Shown here in pieces: positions 25,317-34,800 of a stretch of DNA of 64,000 nucleotides. The stretch is from Pseudomonas sp. HN11. Lineage in GTDB: Bacteria; Pseudomonadota; Gammaproteobacteria; Pseudomonadales; Pseudomonadaceae. The translations under genes were made by a program, and so were the position numbers. The stretch is from assembly GCF_021390155.1 (NCBI RefSeq), contig NZ_CP089985.1:6155501-6219500 (forward strand). Direction: 5' to 3'. Positions within the stretch are counted from its first letter, which is position 1; every line of letters starts with the position of its first letter. The notes beneath the pieces are model-generated. The model was not told where the DNA came from. It made no database searches and saw only the letters and a list, made by a program, of their open reading frames with translations.

Positions 25317-25359
25317 AAAAAACAACAAGCCACGCGGGAAATCCGGCGTGGCTTGTTGT
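25317..25359 (-). terminator. Rho-independent terminator inside the purE leader (possible attenuator)
   Basis: ACAACAAGCCACG (25322–25334) and its perfect complement (25347–25359) form a 13-bp stem, extended by CGG/CCG in the loop. On the minus strand it is followed by TTTTT, 38 bases before the purE start. Upstream, GGCC-TTC-GGCC and GGCCGG-TCCAA-CCGGCC compete for the same GGCCGG at 25369–25395, after a -10-like TATACT (25398–25403). Confidence 0.75.
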
Positions 25360-25658
25360 ACGAATTAAGGCCGGTTGGACCGGCCGAAGGCCGCGCAGTA
25401 TACCGTAATAATAGAGATAAACAGCCCCTTGGATGACCATCTGTCTAGCGCATCGCCCAAGGCCACTTATTGACTCAGAAGTCAGCCTATTTTTGTTCAA
25501 TCCCATTAAAAACGCCACACTGATAATTGAGCGAACTACGACACCTGACACAGTTTCTTACCGACTTGCCAGATAAGTCATCACTTCATGAAAGTGCATT
25601 GACTATACGCTCGTCCCTCGTCACTTAATCTTCGACACGACACACGAGGAATAAATCT
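25360..25658. other. Intergenic region upstream of purE and of the frameshifted gene
   Basis: About 300 AT-rich bases. The minus-strand end carries the purE promoter (-10-like TATACT at 25398–25403) and leader stems. Toward 25650 are the ribosome site GAGGA (25646–25650) and presumably a promoter for the plus-strand gene. Nothing else is evident. Confidence 0.5.
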
Positions 25659-26289
25659 ATGGGCACTAATTCCATCTTCGATTTTTATCGAATCGTTTCA
25701 CAAAACACCTCAACAATAACCGAAAACTCCGCGCGCCCCGCTAAAACAACCGATTCATATTAATGTGGTTTTCCACAAAGACGTGGGTCATGTCCCCGAA
25801 CGGGAATTCGAGCAAACTCATTTGGCCTTGGCCAAAAAACACATTGAGGAAATTTCAGGACGGGAAGTTGTCATCAATGTGATCCGCGACCCAAAAATTC
25901 GAGACTTCAACTATAAATCCGACAACGATGTCGAGCGTGGCTTTGTCGAACACCTGAGCAGAAACGGGAAACTAGAACGCCAATCGAAAGAGCCTAAACT
26001 GGAGAAAACTTTATTCATAACTCCGGACAATTCAAGCCTCCGCGAACCTGCAAAGGCCGACCCCAGCCATACATATGGAGTAACTTCTTACAGCAACCCT
26101 CGAGGCGCCGCGCACGCACTCGGGCTTTTGCTGGGTGCAACGCGCGAGGACGCGGATATCACTTATAACGGATGGTGGAATGATACGTTCATGAAATACA
26201 ACGGAGAGTCCTTTCTGCGCGGCAATGACTTGAACTACTCCGACGCCAACAAACAAAACATTCGCAAATACCTTAATAAATTTGACTGA
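25659..26289 (+). pseudogene. Frameshifted gene with a degenerate metzincin-like signature
   Basis: A good start exists (GAGGA, eight bases, ATG 25659), but the frame ends at TAA 25761. The rest is open in the +1 frame from before 25765 to 26287–26289. Moving frame at AAAA (25743–25746) gives …SARPAK joined to QPIHINVVFHKDV and a protein of about 209 residues. Near residue 150 HALGLLLGATR aligns with the metzincin zinc motif HExxHxxGxxH, keeping the first His and the Gly but with Glu, second His and third His replaced by Ala, Leu and Arg. GWWNDTFM follows. The protein is therefore unlikely to be an active protease. It is AT-richer than its neighbours, suggesting transfer. It may be expressed from GTG 25765 as a 174-residue fragment. 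Confidence 0.6.
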
Positions 26290-26345
26290 GCCAGTGCCCC
26301 CGGTCAATTTCAACAGGTCACCATTGCCCTGGGTTTATTCGCCGC

Positions 26346-27257
26346 TCACACCGTTGCGCCGGCCGCGCCACCTTCCAACTTGCGCCACAACAACCGCACG
26401 TTCGCCTTGCGCACCAAGGCACAGCGATACAGGCGAATCTCCAATGGCACATGCCATTGCGGGCCACCACACACCACCAGCTCACCACGCGCCAACTCCG
26501 CCCGTACGCTCAGTTGCGGAACCCAGGCGATGCCCAGGCCTTCCAGGGCCATGCTCTTGAGGCTGTCGGCCATGGCGGTTTCGTACACGGTGGTGAAGCG
26601 CAACGCGCGTTGGCGCAGCAGCAAGTGAACCGAGCGGCCGAGGAAAGCGCCCGCGCTGTAGGCCAGCAGCGGCACACTGCCCTCGCCTTCCAGATCGAAC
26701 AACGGCTTACCGTCGGCATCCGCTGCACACACCGGGAGCATTTCGGTATTGCCCAAATGCAGCGATGGGAAGATTTCAGCGTCCATCTGCATCGCCGCAT
26801 CCGGATCGTAGAACGCCAGCATCAGGTCGCAACCGCCCTCACGCAGGGCATGCACGGCATCACCGACGTTAGTGGCGACCAACCGCGTGGCAATGTTCAA
26901 ACCCTCGTTGCGCAGTTGCGCGATCCAGCGTGGGAAGAACCCCAACGCCAACGAGTGGGCCGCCGCCACTTGCATGACTTCGCCCTGCCCGCCTTCCAGA
27001 TGATGCAAATGGCGCAGCACTTCACCAAGCTGCTCGACCACTGTGCGCGCAGTGACCAAGAACAATTGCCCCGCTGCGGTCAATTCAACCGGTGTGCGCG
27101 AGCGGTTGACCAGCGTCAGGCCCAACGCAGCCTCCAGGCTGCGGATCCGTCGGCTGAACGCTGGCTGGGTCACGAAGCGCCGTTCTGCCGCCTGGGAAAA
27201 ACTGCGGGTTGCCGCCAGCGCGCTGAAGTCTTCCAGCCATTTGCTCTCAAGGTTCAT
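26346..27257 (-). CDS. LysR-family regulator, divergent from aspA
   Basis: A 303-residue LysR regulator. The winged helix is at the N-terminus (WLEDFSALAATRSFSQAAERRFVTQPAFSRRIRSLEAALG, residues 7–46) and the effector domain runs from about 90. The start follows GGAGGAAGTG and gives MNLESKWLEDF. It is divergent from aspartase with 182 bases between, so it probably controls aspA, perhaps in response to aspartate or fumarate. The same pairing occurs in P. aeruginosa. The effector has not been read from sequence. Confidence 0.88.
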   Translation of the reverse strand: MNLESKWLEDFSALAATRSFSQAAERRFVTQPAFSRRIRSLEAALGLTLVNRSRTPVELTAAGQLFLVTARTVVEQLGEVLRHLHHLEGGQGEVMQVAAAHSLALGFFPRWIAQLRNEGLNIATRLVATNVGDAVHALREGGCDLMLAFYDPDAAMQMDAEIFPSLHLGNTEMLPVCAADADGKPLFDLEGEGSVPLLAYSAGAFLGRSVHLLLRQRALRFTTVYETAMADSLKSMALEGLGIAWVPQLSVRAELARGELVVCGGPQWHVPLEIRLYRCALVRKANVRLLWRKLEGGAAGATV

Positions 27258-27439
27258 CACTTCCTCCCACGGGTACGCACCATTTTGGCACACACGCCCG
27301 CCATCATAGCTGGGTCACACCGACATTATGCCGTTTGTGCATAGGCCAGTGTTTAACAGCATTGGCCCAAAAACGCCCAAAAGCCTAGCATTTGCAGCGT
27401 TCCGGCCAGCTCCGGGTTCATATTGAGATGATTTCCGTC

Positions 27440-28864
27440 ATGTCCTCCGCTGCATCTTTCCGTACTGAAAAAGACCTGCTTGGCGTACTCGAAGTACCTG
27501 CCCAAGCGTATTACGGCATCCAGACCCTGCGAGCGGTGAACAACTTCCGCCTCTCGGGCGTTCCGATTTCGCATTACCCGAAATTGGTAGTCGGTCTGGC
27601 AATGGTCAAGCAAGCGGCAGCTGACGCCAACCGGGAACTGGGCCAGCTCAGCGAAGCCAAGCACGCAGCCATCAGCGAAGCCTGTGCCCGCCTGATCCGC
27701 GGCGATTTCCACGAAGAGTTCGTGGTAGACATGATTCAAGGCGGCGCCGGCACTTCAACCAACATGAATGCCAACGAGGTCATCGCCAACATCGCGTTGG
27801 AGGCCATGGGCCACAACAAGGGCGAGTACCAGTACCTGCACCCCAACAACGACGTGAATATGGCGCAGTCGACCAACGACGCCTACCCGACCGCGATCCG
27901 CCTGGGTCTGCTGCTGGGCCACGACGCGCTGCTGGCCAGCCTCGACAGCCTGATCCAGGCCTTCGCCGCCAAGGGCGAAGAATTCAGCCACGTGCTGAAA
28001 ATGGGTCGCACCCAACTGCAAGACGCCGTGCCAATGACCCTCGGCCAGGAATTCCGCGCTTTCGCCACCACCCTCGGTGAAGACCTGGCCCGCCTGAAAA
28101 CCCTGGCGCCAGAGCTGCTGACCGAAGTGAACCTGGGCGGCACCGCCATCGGTACCGGCATCAACGCCGACCCGCGCTACCAGGCCTTGGCCGTACAGCG
28201 CCTGGCGGTGATCAGCGGCCAACCGGTTGTTCCAGCCGCCGACCTGATCGAAGCCACCTCCGACATGGGCGCCTTCGTGCTGTTTTCCGGCATGCTCAAG
28301 CGCACCGCCGTGAAGCTGTCGAAGATCTGCAACGACTTGCGCCTGCTGTCCAGCGGCCCGCGTACCGGCATCAACGAGATCAACCTGCCGGCGCGCCAGC
28401 CAGGCAGCTCGATCATGCCCGGTAAGGTCAACCCGGTGATCCCGGAAGCCGTGAACCAAGTGGCGTTCCAGGTCATCGGTAACGACCTGGCCCTGACCAT
28501 GGCGGCCGAAGGCGGTCAACTGCAGTTGAACGTGATGGAGCCGCTGATCGCCTTCAAGATCTTCGACTCGATCCGCCTGCTGCAACGCGCCATGGACATG
28601 CTGCGCGAGCACTGCATCGTCGGCATCACCGCCAACGAAGCGCGCTGCCGCGAACTGGTGGAGCACTCCATCGGCCTGGTCACCGCGCTGAACCCGTACA
28701 TCGGCTATGAAAACGCCACCCGCATTGCCCGTATCGCCCTTGAAAGCGGCCGCGGCGTGCTGGAACTGGTGCGCGAAGAAGGTTTGCTCGACGACGCCAT
28801 GCTCGACGACATCCTGCGCCCCGAAAACATGATTGCCCCACGCTTGGTTCCCCTGAAGGCCTAA
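27440..28864 (+). CDS. aspA: Aspartate ammonia-lyase (aspartase)
   Basis: A 474-residue homotetrameric enzyme that converts L-aspartate to fumarate and ammonia. The family signature GSSIMPGKVNP (about 324–334) forms the mobile catalytic loop. Other conserved segments are TSTNMNANEVIAN (about 98–110), NDVNMAQSTNDAYPTA (about 138–153) and GGTAIGTGINA. ATG 27440 gives MSSAASFRTEKDLLG, the usual Pseudomonas start; ATG 27428 is an alternative. A transporter gene and an asparaginase follow, suggesting an Asp/Asn catabolic module. Confidence 0.96.
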   Translation: MSSAASFRTEKDLLGVLEVPAQAYYGIQTLRAVNNFRLSGVPISHYPKLVVGLAMVKQAAADANRELGQLSEAKHAAISEACARLIRGDFHEEFVVDMIQGGAGTSTNMNANEVIANIALEAMGHNKGEYQYLHPNNDVNMAQSTNDAYPTAIRLGLLLGHDALLASLDSLIQAFAAKGEEFSHVLKMGRTQLQDAVPMTLGQEFRAFATTLGEDLARLKTLAPELLTEVNLGGTAIGTGINADPRYQALAVQRLAVISGQPVVPAADLIEATSDMGAFVLFSGMLKRTAVKLSKICNDLRLLSSGPRTGINEINLPARQPGSSIMPGKVNPVIPEAVNQVAFQVIGNDLALTMAAEGGQLQLNVMEPLIAFKIFDSIRLLQRAMDMLREHCIVGITANEARCRELVEHSIGLVTALNPYIGYENATRIARIALESGRGVLELVREEGLLDDAMLDDILRPENMIAPRLVPLKA

Positions 28865-29243
28865 GCGTTTGTTGCACCGCTCACCAGGTTGAGGGACTAG
28901 ACACCTCTCACCTTTTGAGGGCCTGAAGGCTCGTTCTTCAGGCCCTTTTTTTTGCCTAAAGGTTGTGAAATGACGCCCATAAAAAATCCAATATCGCCCC
29001 GCATGCCCGCCTCTGTGCTGAAACCTTTAATCGCCTCGGGCAGACGGATCACGTTCGCCTAGGTATAGTGCCGCCCCTCTCGCGTCTGCGGCCGTCGGTA
29101 ACGAGCCCCGCAAACATCGCGAAACCGCATGAATAACAACCCGCAAAAGGATTGGGGTCGAACTGTCGCGCACTGCCTGGTGCGATGCGGCGTGGTCGGA
29201 CCGTCCTGCGTTTGCCAATAGAAAAATCAGCGAGGAACACTCC
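28865..29243. other. aspA–AGCS intergenic region
   Basis: About 380 bases. After the aspA terminator there is a -10-like TATAGT near 29064, then a leader of about 175 bases with a CGCAC-TGCCTG-GTGCG stem (29169–29184) and a nearby GGTCGGACC. The leader may be structured, but I cannot match it to a known riboswitch. Confidence 0.45.
28918..28953 (+). terminator. aspA terminator
   Basis: AGGGCCTGAAG/CTTCAGGCCCT pair over 11 bases with a seven-base loop and then eight T, 54 bases after the aspA stop. A strong rho-independent terminator. Confidence 0.95.
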
Positions 29244-30689
29244 ATGCTCGAAGTCATCAACGACTTCCTCTCAGGGAAAGTACTGATCGTGCTCATTGTC
29301 GGGCTCGGCGGTTATTTCACGATTCGCTCGCGTTTCGTTCAGTTGCGCCACTTTTTCCACATGTTCTCGGTGTTCAAAGACAGCCTGAAGAGCAGCTCCG
29401 GCCAGCTCAGTTCGTTCCAGGCGCTGATGCTCAGCCTGGCCGGCCGCGTCGGTGCGGGTAACATCGCCGGTGTCGGCATTGCCGTGACCCTGGGTGGTCC
29501 GGGTGCCGTGTTCTGGATGTGGGTCACCGCGTTGGTCGGCATGTCGTCGAGCTTCATCGAGTGCTCCCTCGGCCAGTTGTACAAGCGCACCGACACCGAA
29601 GGCACCTACCGTGGCGGCCCGGCCTATTACATCCAGCACGGCCTGCAGAAGCGCTGGCTGGGTATGGTCATGGCGTTCCTGCTGCTGGTGACCTTCGGCT
29701 TCGCCTTCAATGGCCTGCAAGCCCACGCCGTGACCCACTCGTTGAACAACGCCTTCGGCCTCGACACCACCTACACTGGCCTGGCGCTGGCGGTACTGCT
29801 GGGCCTGGTATTCATCGGCGGGATCAAGCGTATCGCCTCGATCGCCGACCTGCTGGTGCCGGTCAAGACCCTGGTGTACATCGCCGTGACCCTGTACGTG
29901 ATCGTGCTGCAATTCGACCACGTGCCGGCCATGCTCGCGACCATCGTCAAGAGCGCCTTCGGCCTGGACCAGGCCTTTGGTGGCCTGGTGGGCAGCGCGA
30001 TCATCATGGGTGTGAAACGCGGCGTGTTCGCCAACGAAGCAGGTTTGGGCAGTGCGCCTAACGTGGCGGCAGTGGCCTCGGTAGAACACCCGATTGCTCA
30101 GGGCGTGGTTCAGGCGTTCAGTGTGTTCCTCGACACCTTCGTGATCTGCACCTGTACTGCGTTGCTGATCCTGCTGTCCGGCTTCTACACCCCAGGTTTC
30201 GAAGGCGACGGCATTGCCCTGACCCAGAACTCCCTGGCCGCCGTGGTCGGTGACTGGGGCCGCATGTTTATCTCCGTGGCCCTGGCGTTGTTCGTGTTCA
30301 CCTCGATCATGTACAACTACTACTTGGGCGAGAGCAACCTGCGCTTCCTGGTCGGCAACAACCGCAAGGTGCTGATGGGCTATCGGGCGCTGGTACTGGT
30401 GCTGATTTTCTGGGGTTCCATCGAGAACCTGAGCACCGTATTTGCCTTCGCCGACATCACCATGACCCTGCTGGCGTTCGTCAACCTGTTCGCCCTGGCG
30501 TTTCTGTTCAAGATCGCCATGCGCATCCTGAACGACTACGACAATCAGCGCGCCGCCGGCATCAAGACCCCGGTGTTCGACTCCAGCCAGTTCCCCGACC
30601 TGGACCTGGACCGCAAGGCCTGGCCGGCCAATCCGGTCAAACCGAACGTGGCGTCGTCGGCAGAGCTGAACGCTCAAACGCAACGCTGA
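29244..30689 (+). CDS. AGCS-family sodium:alanine/glycine symporter
   Basis: An inner-membrane amino-acid:Na+ symporter of 481 residues with about 10–11 helices. Family motifs are visible: SSGQLSSFQALMLSLAGRVGAGNIAGVGIAVTLGG near 50–85, FIECSLGQLYK, GGPAYYIQHG and a late GVFANEAGLGSAPNVAA (about 260–276). Substrates of the family are alanine, glycine or related neutral amino acids. GCGAGGAACACTCC precedes ATG 29244. It lies between aspA and an asparaginase gene. Confidence 0.94.
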   Translation: MLEVINDFLSGKVLIVLIVGLGGYFTIRSRFVQLRHFFHMFSVFKDSLKSSSGQLSSFQALMLSLAGRVGAGNIAGVGIAVTLGGPGAVFWMWVTALVGMSSSFIECSLGQLYKRTDTEGTYRGGPAYYIQHGLQKRWLGMVMAFLLLVTFGFAFNGLQAHAVTHSLNNAFGLDTTYTGLALAVLLGLVFIGGIKRIASIADLLVPVKTLVYIAVTLYVIVLQFDHVPAMLATIVKSAFGLDQAFGGLVGSAIIMGVKRGVFANEAGLGSAPNVAAVASVEHPIAQGVVQAFSVFLDTFVICTCTALLILLSGFYTPGFEGDGIALTQNSLAAVVGDWGRMFISVALALFVFTSIMYNYYLGESNLRFLVGNNRKVLMGYRALVLVLIFWGSIENLSTVFAFADITMTLLAFVNLFALAFLFKIAMRILNDYDNQRAAGIKTPVFDSSQFPDLDLDRKAWPANPVKPNVASSAELNAQTQR

Positions 30690-30766
30690 AACGCTAAGCA
30701 GTGACACGCCGCCCGGCCTTGGGCATGCTCTGGGCCCGGCGGCGTTTTTCGTTCAGGAGAATCTCA

Positions 30767-31744
30767 ATGTCAGCATCCAACAACGTCATGGTGCTCTACA
30801 CCGGCGGCACCATCGGCATGCAGGCCAGCGCCAATGGCCTGGCCCCGGCATCCGGTTTCGAAGCGCGCATGCGCGAGCAGCTTGCCGTTCAGCCCTCGCC
30901 CGCGTGGCGCTTTCGCGAAATGGCGCCACTGATCGACAGCGCCAACATGACCCCGGGCTACTGGCAGCGCCTGCGCACGGCGGTGGTCGAGGCAGTGGAT
31001 GACGGCTGCGATGCCGTGCTGATCCTGCACGGCACTGACACCCTGGCCTACAGCGCAGCGGCCATGAGCTTCCAACTGCTGGGGCTGCCGGTACCCGTGG
31101 TGTTTACCGGTTCGATGTTACCCGCCGGCGTGCCGGACAGCGATGCCTGGGAAAACGTCAGTGGCGCGCTGCAAGCCCTGGGCGCAGGCCTGTCGGCGGG
31201 TGTACACCTGCATTTTCATGGCGAAACGATGGCGCCCACCGCCTGCGCGAAGGTTCGCAGCTTCGGTCGCAACCCGTTCGCCGCATTGAATCGCCAGGGT
31301 GGCGTGGCCCGTGCCGAGTCCATCCCTGCGGCGCTGGACTATCGCCAACCCAAAACCCTGGCCAGTGTCGGCGTGCTGCCGCTGGTTCCGGGTATCGGCG
31401 CGGCGCAGTTGGACGCGCTGATCGGCAGCGGCATTCAAGCGCTGGTGCTCGAATGCTTCGGCAGCGGCACCGGCCCTAGCGACAACCCTGAGTTCCTCGC
31501 CAGCCTTGAGCGCGCGCAGGCTCAAGGCGTGGTGGTGGTGGCGATCACCCAATGCCACGAAGGCGGTGTGGCGTTGGATGTCTACGAAGCCGGCAGCCGC
31601 CTGCGCGGCGTAGGCGTGTTGTCGGGCGGTGGCATGACCCGTGAAGCGGCGTTCGGCAAACTCAATGCGCTGCTCGGCGCAGGGCTCGATAGCGACGACG
31701 TCCGCCGCCTGGCGCAAACCAACCTGTGCGGTGAGTTGGGTTAA
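30767..31744 (+). CDS. Asparaginase, cytoplasmic (type I-like)
   Basis: A 325-residue L-asparaginase that releases ammonia and aspartate. The two catalytic threonine motifs are VLYTGGTIGMQASANG (about 8–23) and LILHGTDTLAYSA (about 85–97, with the Thr–Asp pair). It lacks a signal peptide, so it acts in the cytoplasm. AGGAGAATCTCA precedes ATG 30767. The aspartate produced can feed the aspartase encoded upstream. The type I/II label is by absence of export only. Confidence 0.92.
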   Translation: MSASNNVMVLYTGGTIGMQASANGLAPASGFEARMREQLAVQPSPAWRFREMAPLIDSANMTPGYWQRLRTAVVEAVDDGCDAVLILHGTDTLAYSAAAMSFQLLGLPVPVVFTGSMLPAGVPDSDAWENVSGALQALGAGLSAGVHLHFHGETMAPTACAKVRSFGRNPFAALNRQGGVARAESIPAALDYRQPKTLASVGVLPLVPGIGAAQLDALIGSGIQALVLECFGSGTGPSDNPEFLASLERAQAQGVVVVAITQCHEGGVALDVYEAGSRLRGVGVLSGGGMTREAAFGKLNALLGAGLDSDDVRRLAQTNLCGELG

Positions 31745-31797
31745 GCCCTCTACATAATCACCGCCCTCCTGATTCCACGTTTCCTAGCATGGCGACA

Positions 31798-31823
31798 CCC
31801 GAGGCATGACCTCGGGTGTTTTC
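31798..31823 (+). terminator. Terminator after the asparaginase gene
   Basis: ACCCGAGG/CCTCGGGT form an 8-bp stem with loop CATGA, then GTTTT. It lies 54 bases past the stop and ends the asparaginase message before the large toxin-like gene. Confidence 0.85.
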
Positions 31824-31850
31824 CAATCCTAGGCACGTCAGGAGCTGTCC

Positions 31851-34800
31851 ATGACTTCAACCCCGCCCAATCACACCCGGCCCGCCCCCAGTGCCGCCGT
31901 GATCGCCCAAATGTCCGCCGGACCAACATTCCACGAAGTGGCTTCGGCACTGTTGCGCGAGCACTTGCAAGCACATTACCCCAAGCTGGACATCGACCCC
32001 GAAAGCACCGTGGTCGGTACACCCTCCTGGGAGTTCGTCGACGATCAGATCGTCGCCGCCGCCCCGCATTACCAGGCACTGAGTGATGTATTGGTCAGGC
32101 AGGCGGTGCTGGCAGTGCCTGCGATCTATCTTGAAGGCGAGCACTTTCTTACCCGCCTGCCCATCGTCGAGCCCGTCGTGCACCTGCCCGTGCGCATCGA
32201 CGAAATCGCAGAACTGATCAACGTGCTGGCGCCGGTGATGATTCGTGCCTACCAAGATCGGCAGGTGGGCTACTGGAACCAGTCCAATGGCAGCGGCCCC
32301 TATTGGCACCAATTATCGAGCACCTTGCGCGACCTCTGGAACGTGGATCAAGTGCAGGGCTGGACGACAACGGACTGCCTGATGGCACGCCAGTTGTACC
32401 GCGCGCCCGACTCGGAGGATCGGCACCAGGACAGCTATGCCACTCGAGCCTATTTGCTGGACATCGACGAGGTCGACAGCCGGGGCAAGGTCAGGCATCT
32501 GAACGAGCACCTGGTCACCGTGTTGATTGGCAAACAGGACGGCCGTGAGGTGATCCTGACTCACTCGCTTCTGCAAGGCTTCGACAAATTCAGCACCCTG
32601 GAGCAATTGGGCCAGGCATTGACTATGCTGGTCGATACCTCAGTCGCTCACACTAACCTGCAGTGGCGGTTGGTGGAGCCCCAGGGCAATTACTTCGATC
32701 ACTTGGCCTGCGCATTGATCGCCATACAGATCGAAGCCATCGGCGCGCTGGACTTTTCCGACATTCAGGGCGATGCCGTCAGTCGTGCACCACTGGCCGC
32801 GCCACCCGGCAGCGAACCTGCCGCGTCGGACGATGACCTGCAATGGTTCCAACAGGCCTTGCCGGATTGGCTGAGCCAGGCAACCAGCTCCGACATCAAC
32901 GCGTTCTCCCGGCACCTCAAGGATCTGGCGGCACTGCATCGCGTCAACGAGGGCAAGACTTACCTGGATGCCATAGCGCCCATCCAGACCTATGCCCTCG
33001 ACCAATTACGCAGCGAAATGCTCAAGGAACATGCCGACGCCACCACACTGATGCTCGATAAAATTGAGTTGGTGGTGCAGAGTCCGGTGATCTGGGGCAC
33101 TTTCACCGTACCGGGCCAAACGGACATAACCACCTTCAATCTTGCCGAACTGGCCCTGCAAAACCTGATCGCTGTGCCACTGGGCGATAAGACGCTGCGC
33201 TTTCAAGGCGGTAATGGTCTGCCGGACTGGCTCACCGTCAGCTATCTGGAAGGCCTGATCAGCCGCATCGACACTGGCCGACGTTACCCGGCCCTGATCA
33301 ACAGCACCCTGCTGAACGACCCCCAGGAATCGGCCCGTCGCCAGCAACTCTTCACTCACCACCTGCGTATCCAACTACCGCTGCTCGCGCTGCAATGCAA
33401 AATCCGTGGGCAGTACGGTATCGACGAGCGAGGCTACCGCTACGTGGCCGCACTGATGCAGGAGCAGGCCGTGGACCGCCAGGTGGATGGCCTGCGGATC
33501 AACCTGCGGCCCTTGGCATTCGTGCCACAACGGCGCTCCGATAACTCAGAAGATGAGGTGCAGAACATGTACGTGATCGGCCCCCAGGACGTATCCGCCG
33601 GGCCGTGCCTGTTGTATCGCCCGCTGCTGGATCCGCCGCTGATCCAATACCCTTCGCCGACCAACCTGTTGTACGCCGTGCAGCAGTCGTCACGGCTGCG
33701 CGAATCCGTACTGGCCTGGTTGCCCGACGACGCACGTGAGGACTACACCCGCTACGTGTTCCCCGGCGCGCTGCCCTCGCCGTGGGCGGCGGCGGAGTTT
33801 CTGGTCGACCCGCTCAAGCTCTGGACCCTGAGTGGGCCGATGAGCGTGGGGGTACATGCCCTGGAAGGTGATATCTTCGCACTCCTGTACATGGCCAATG
33901 CCCAGGCGATGGCTGAGTTGGCGAACCGTCAATCGGTGTCGAATGCCGAGGCCCGCTGGGAAACCTTCAAACGTGCCGGCTGGCTGATATTCAATGCCGC
34001 ACTGCCGTTTCTGGGGCGAACCGCAGGTGCAGCAGCCTGGTTGTGGCAAATCATGGATCAACTGCAACAGGTGGTCGACGCCAGCGAGCACCCCGAGCAG
34101 CAGTCCCTCTGGGAAGCCTTGAGCGAGCTATTGCTCAACCTCGGCATGGCCGCCGCACTGCACGGCCTTTCTCGAGACGGTCCAAAAGCGCGGCCCGAAC
34201 CACCGATAAAACGCGCTCCTGGGCCGCGCAGACCCTCCAAGCCCAAGGTCCAACAGACCACCCGATTGGCCACCCTCAGTACCGACGAACTGCCGACAAC
34301 GCACCTACAGCCATTGCATACCCTTGGCGCCATGAGCCGCACACCCGCACGGCTGAGCGCGGTACTGGAGCGCTTCAAGGTCGCCAAACCGGCGACCTTG
34401 GGCGAGCCCATCAAAGCGCCAGGAGCACACCTGCATTTATATCTCGACGCTGGGAAATACTATGCCCCGGTTGGCTCGCGCTGGTTCGAGGTGAAGGTGG
34501 ATGAGAACGATACCGTGTTGATCGTCGATTCCACCCAACCTGAGCGCACCGGCCCCCCCTTGATCAGCAATCGCCAGGGCAACTGGTTTGTAGACACGCG
34601 CTTGCGCCTGCGCGGCGGCGGCCCCAAAAGCATGCTGCGCAAATCCAAGACCCTGGCCGAAAAGCGTGCCGAGCAGCTACGCAAGCAACTGAGCGACTTT
34701 GAAAACGATAAAAAGAAAGCCCTAAGCGAGTTGCAACAGGCTCACCAAGCTATGGTAGCGGCCCCTTCTACTTCTGCCCAAGCGTCACGACAGACCTACC

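Noticed and set aside
29271..30707. A 478-codon open frame antisense to the AGCS transporter gene
   Set aside because: Composition is His/Gln/Arg-rich and shaped by the complementary strand of a GC-rich gene; it has no ribosome site and no family features, while the plus-strand AGCS match is clear.
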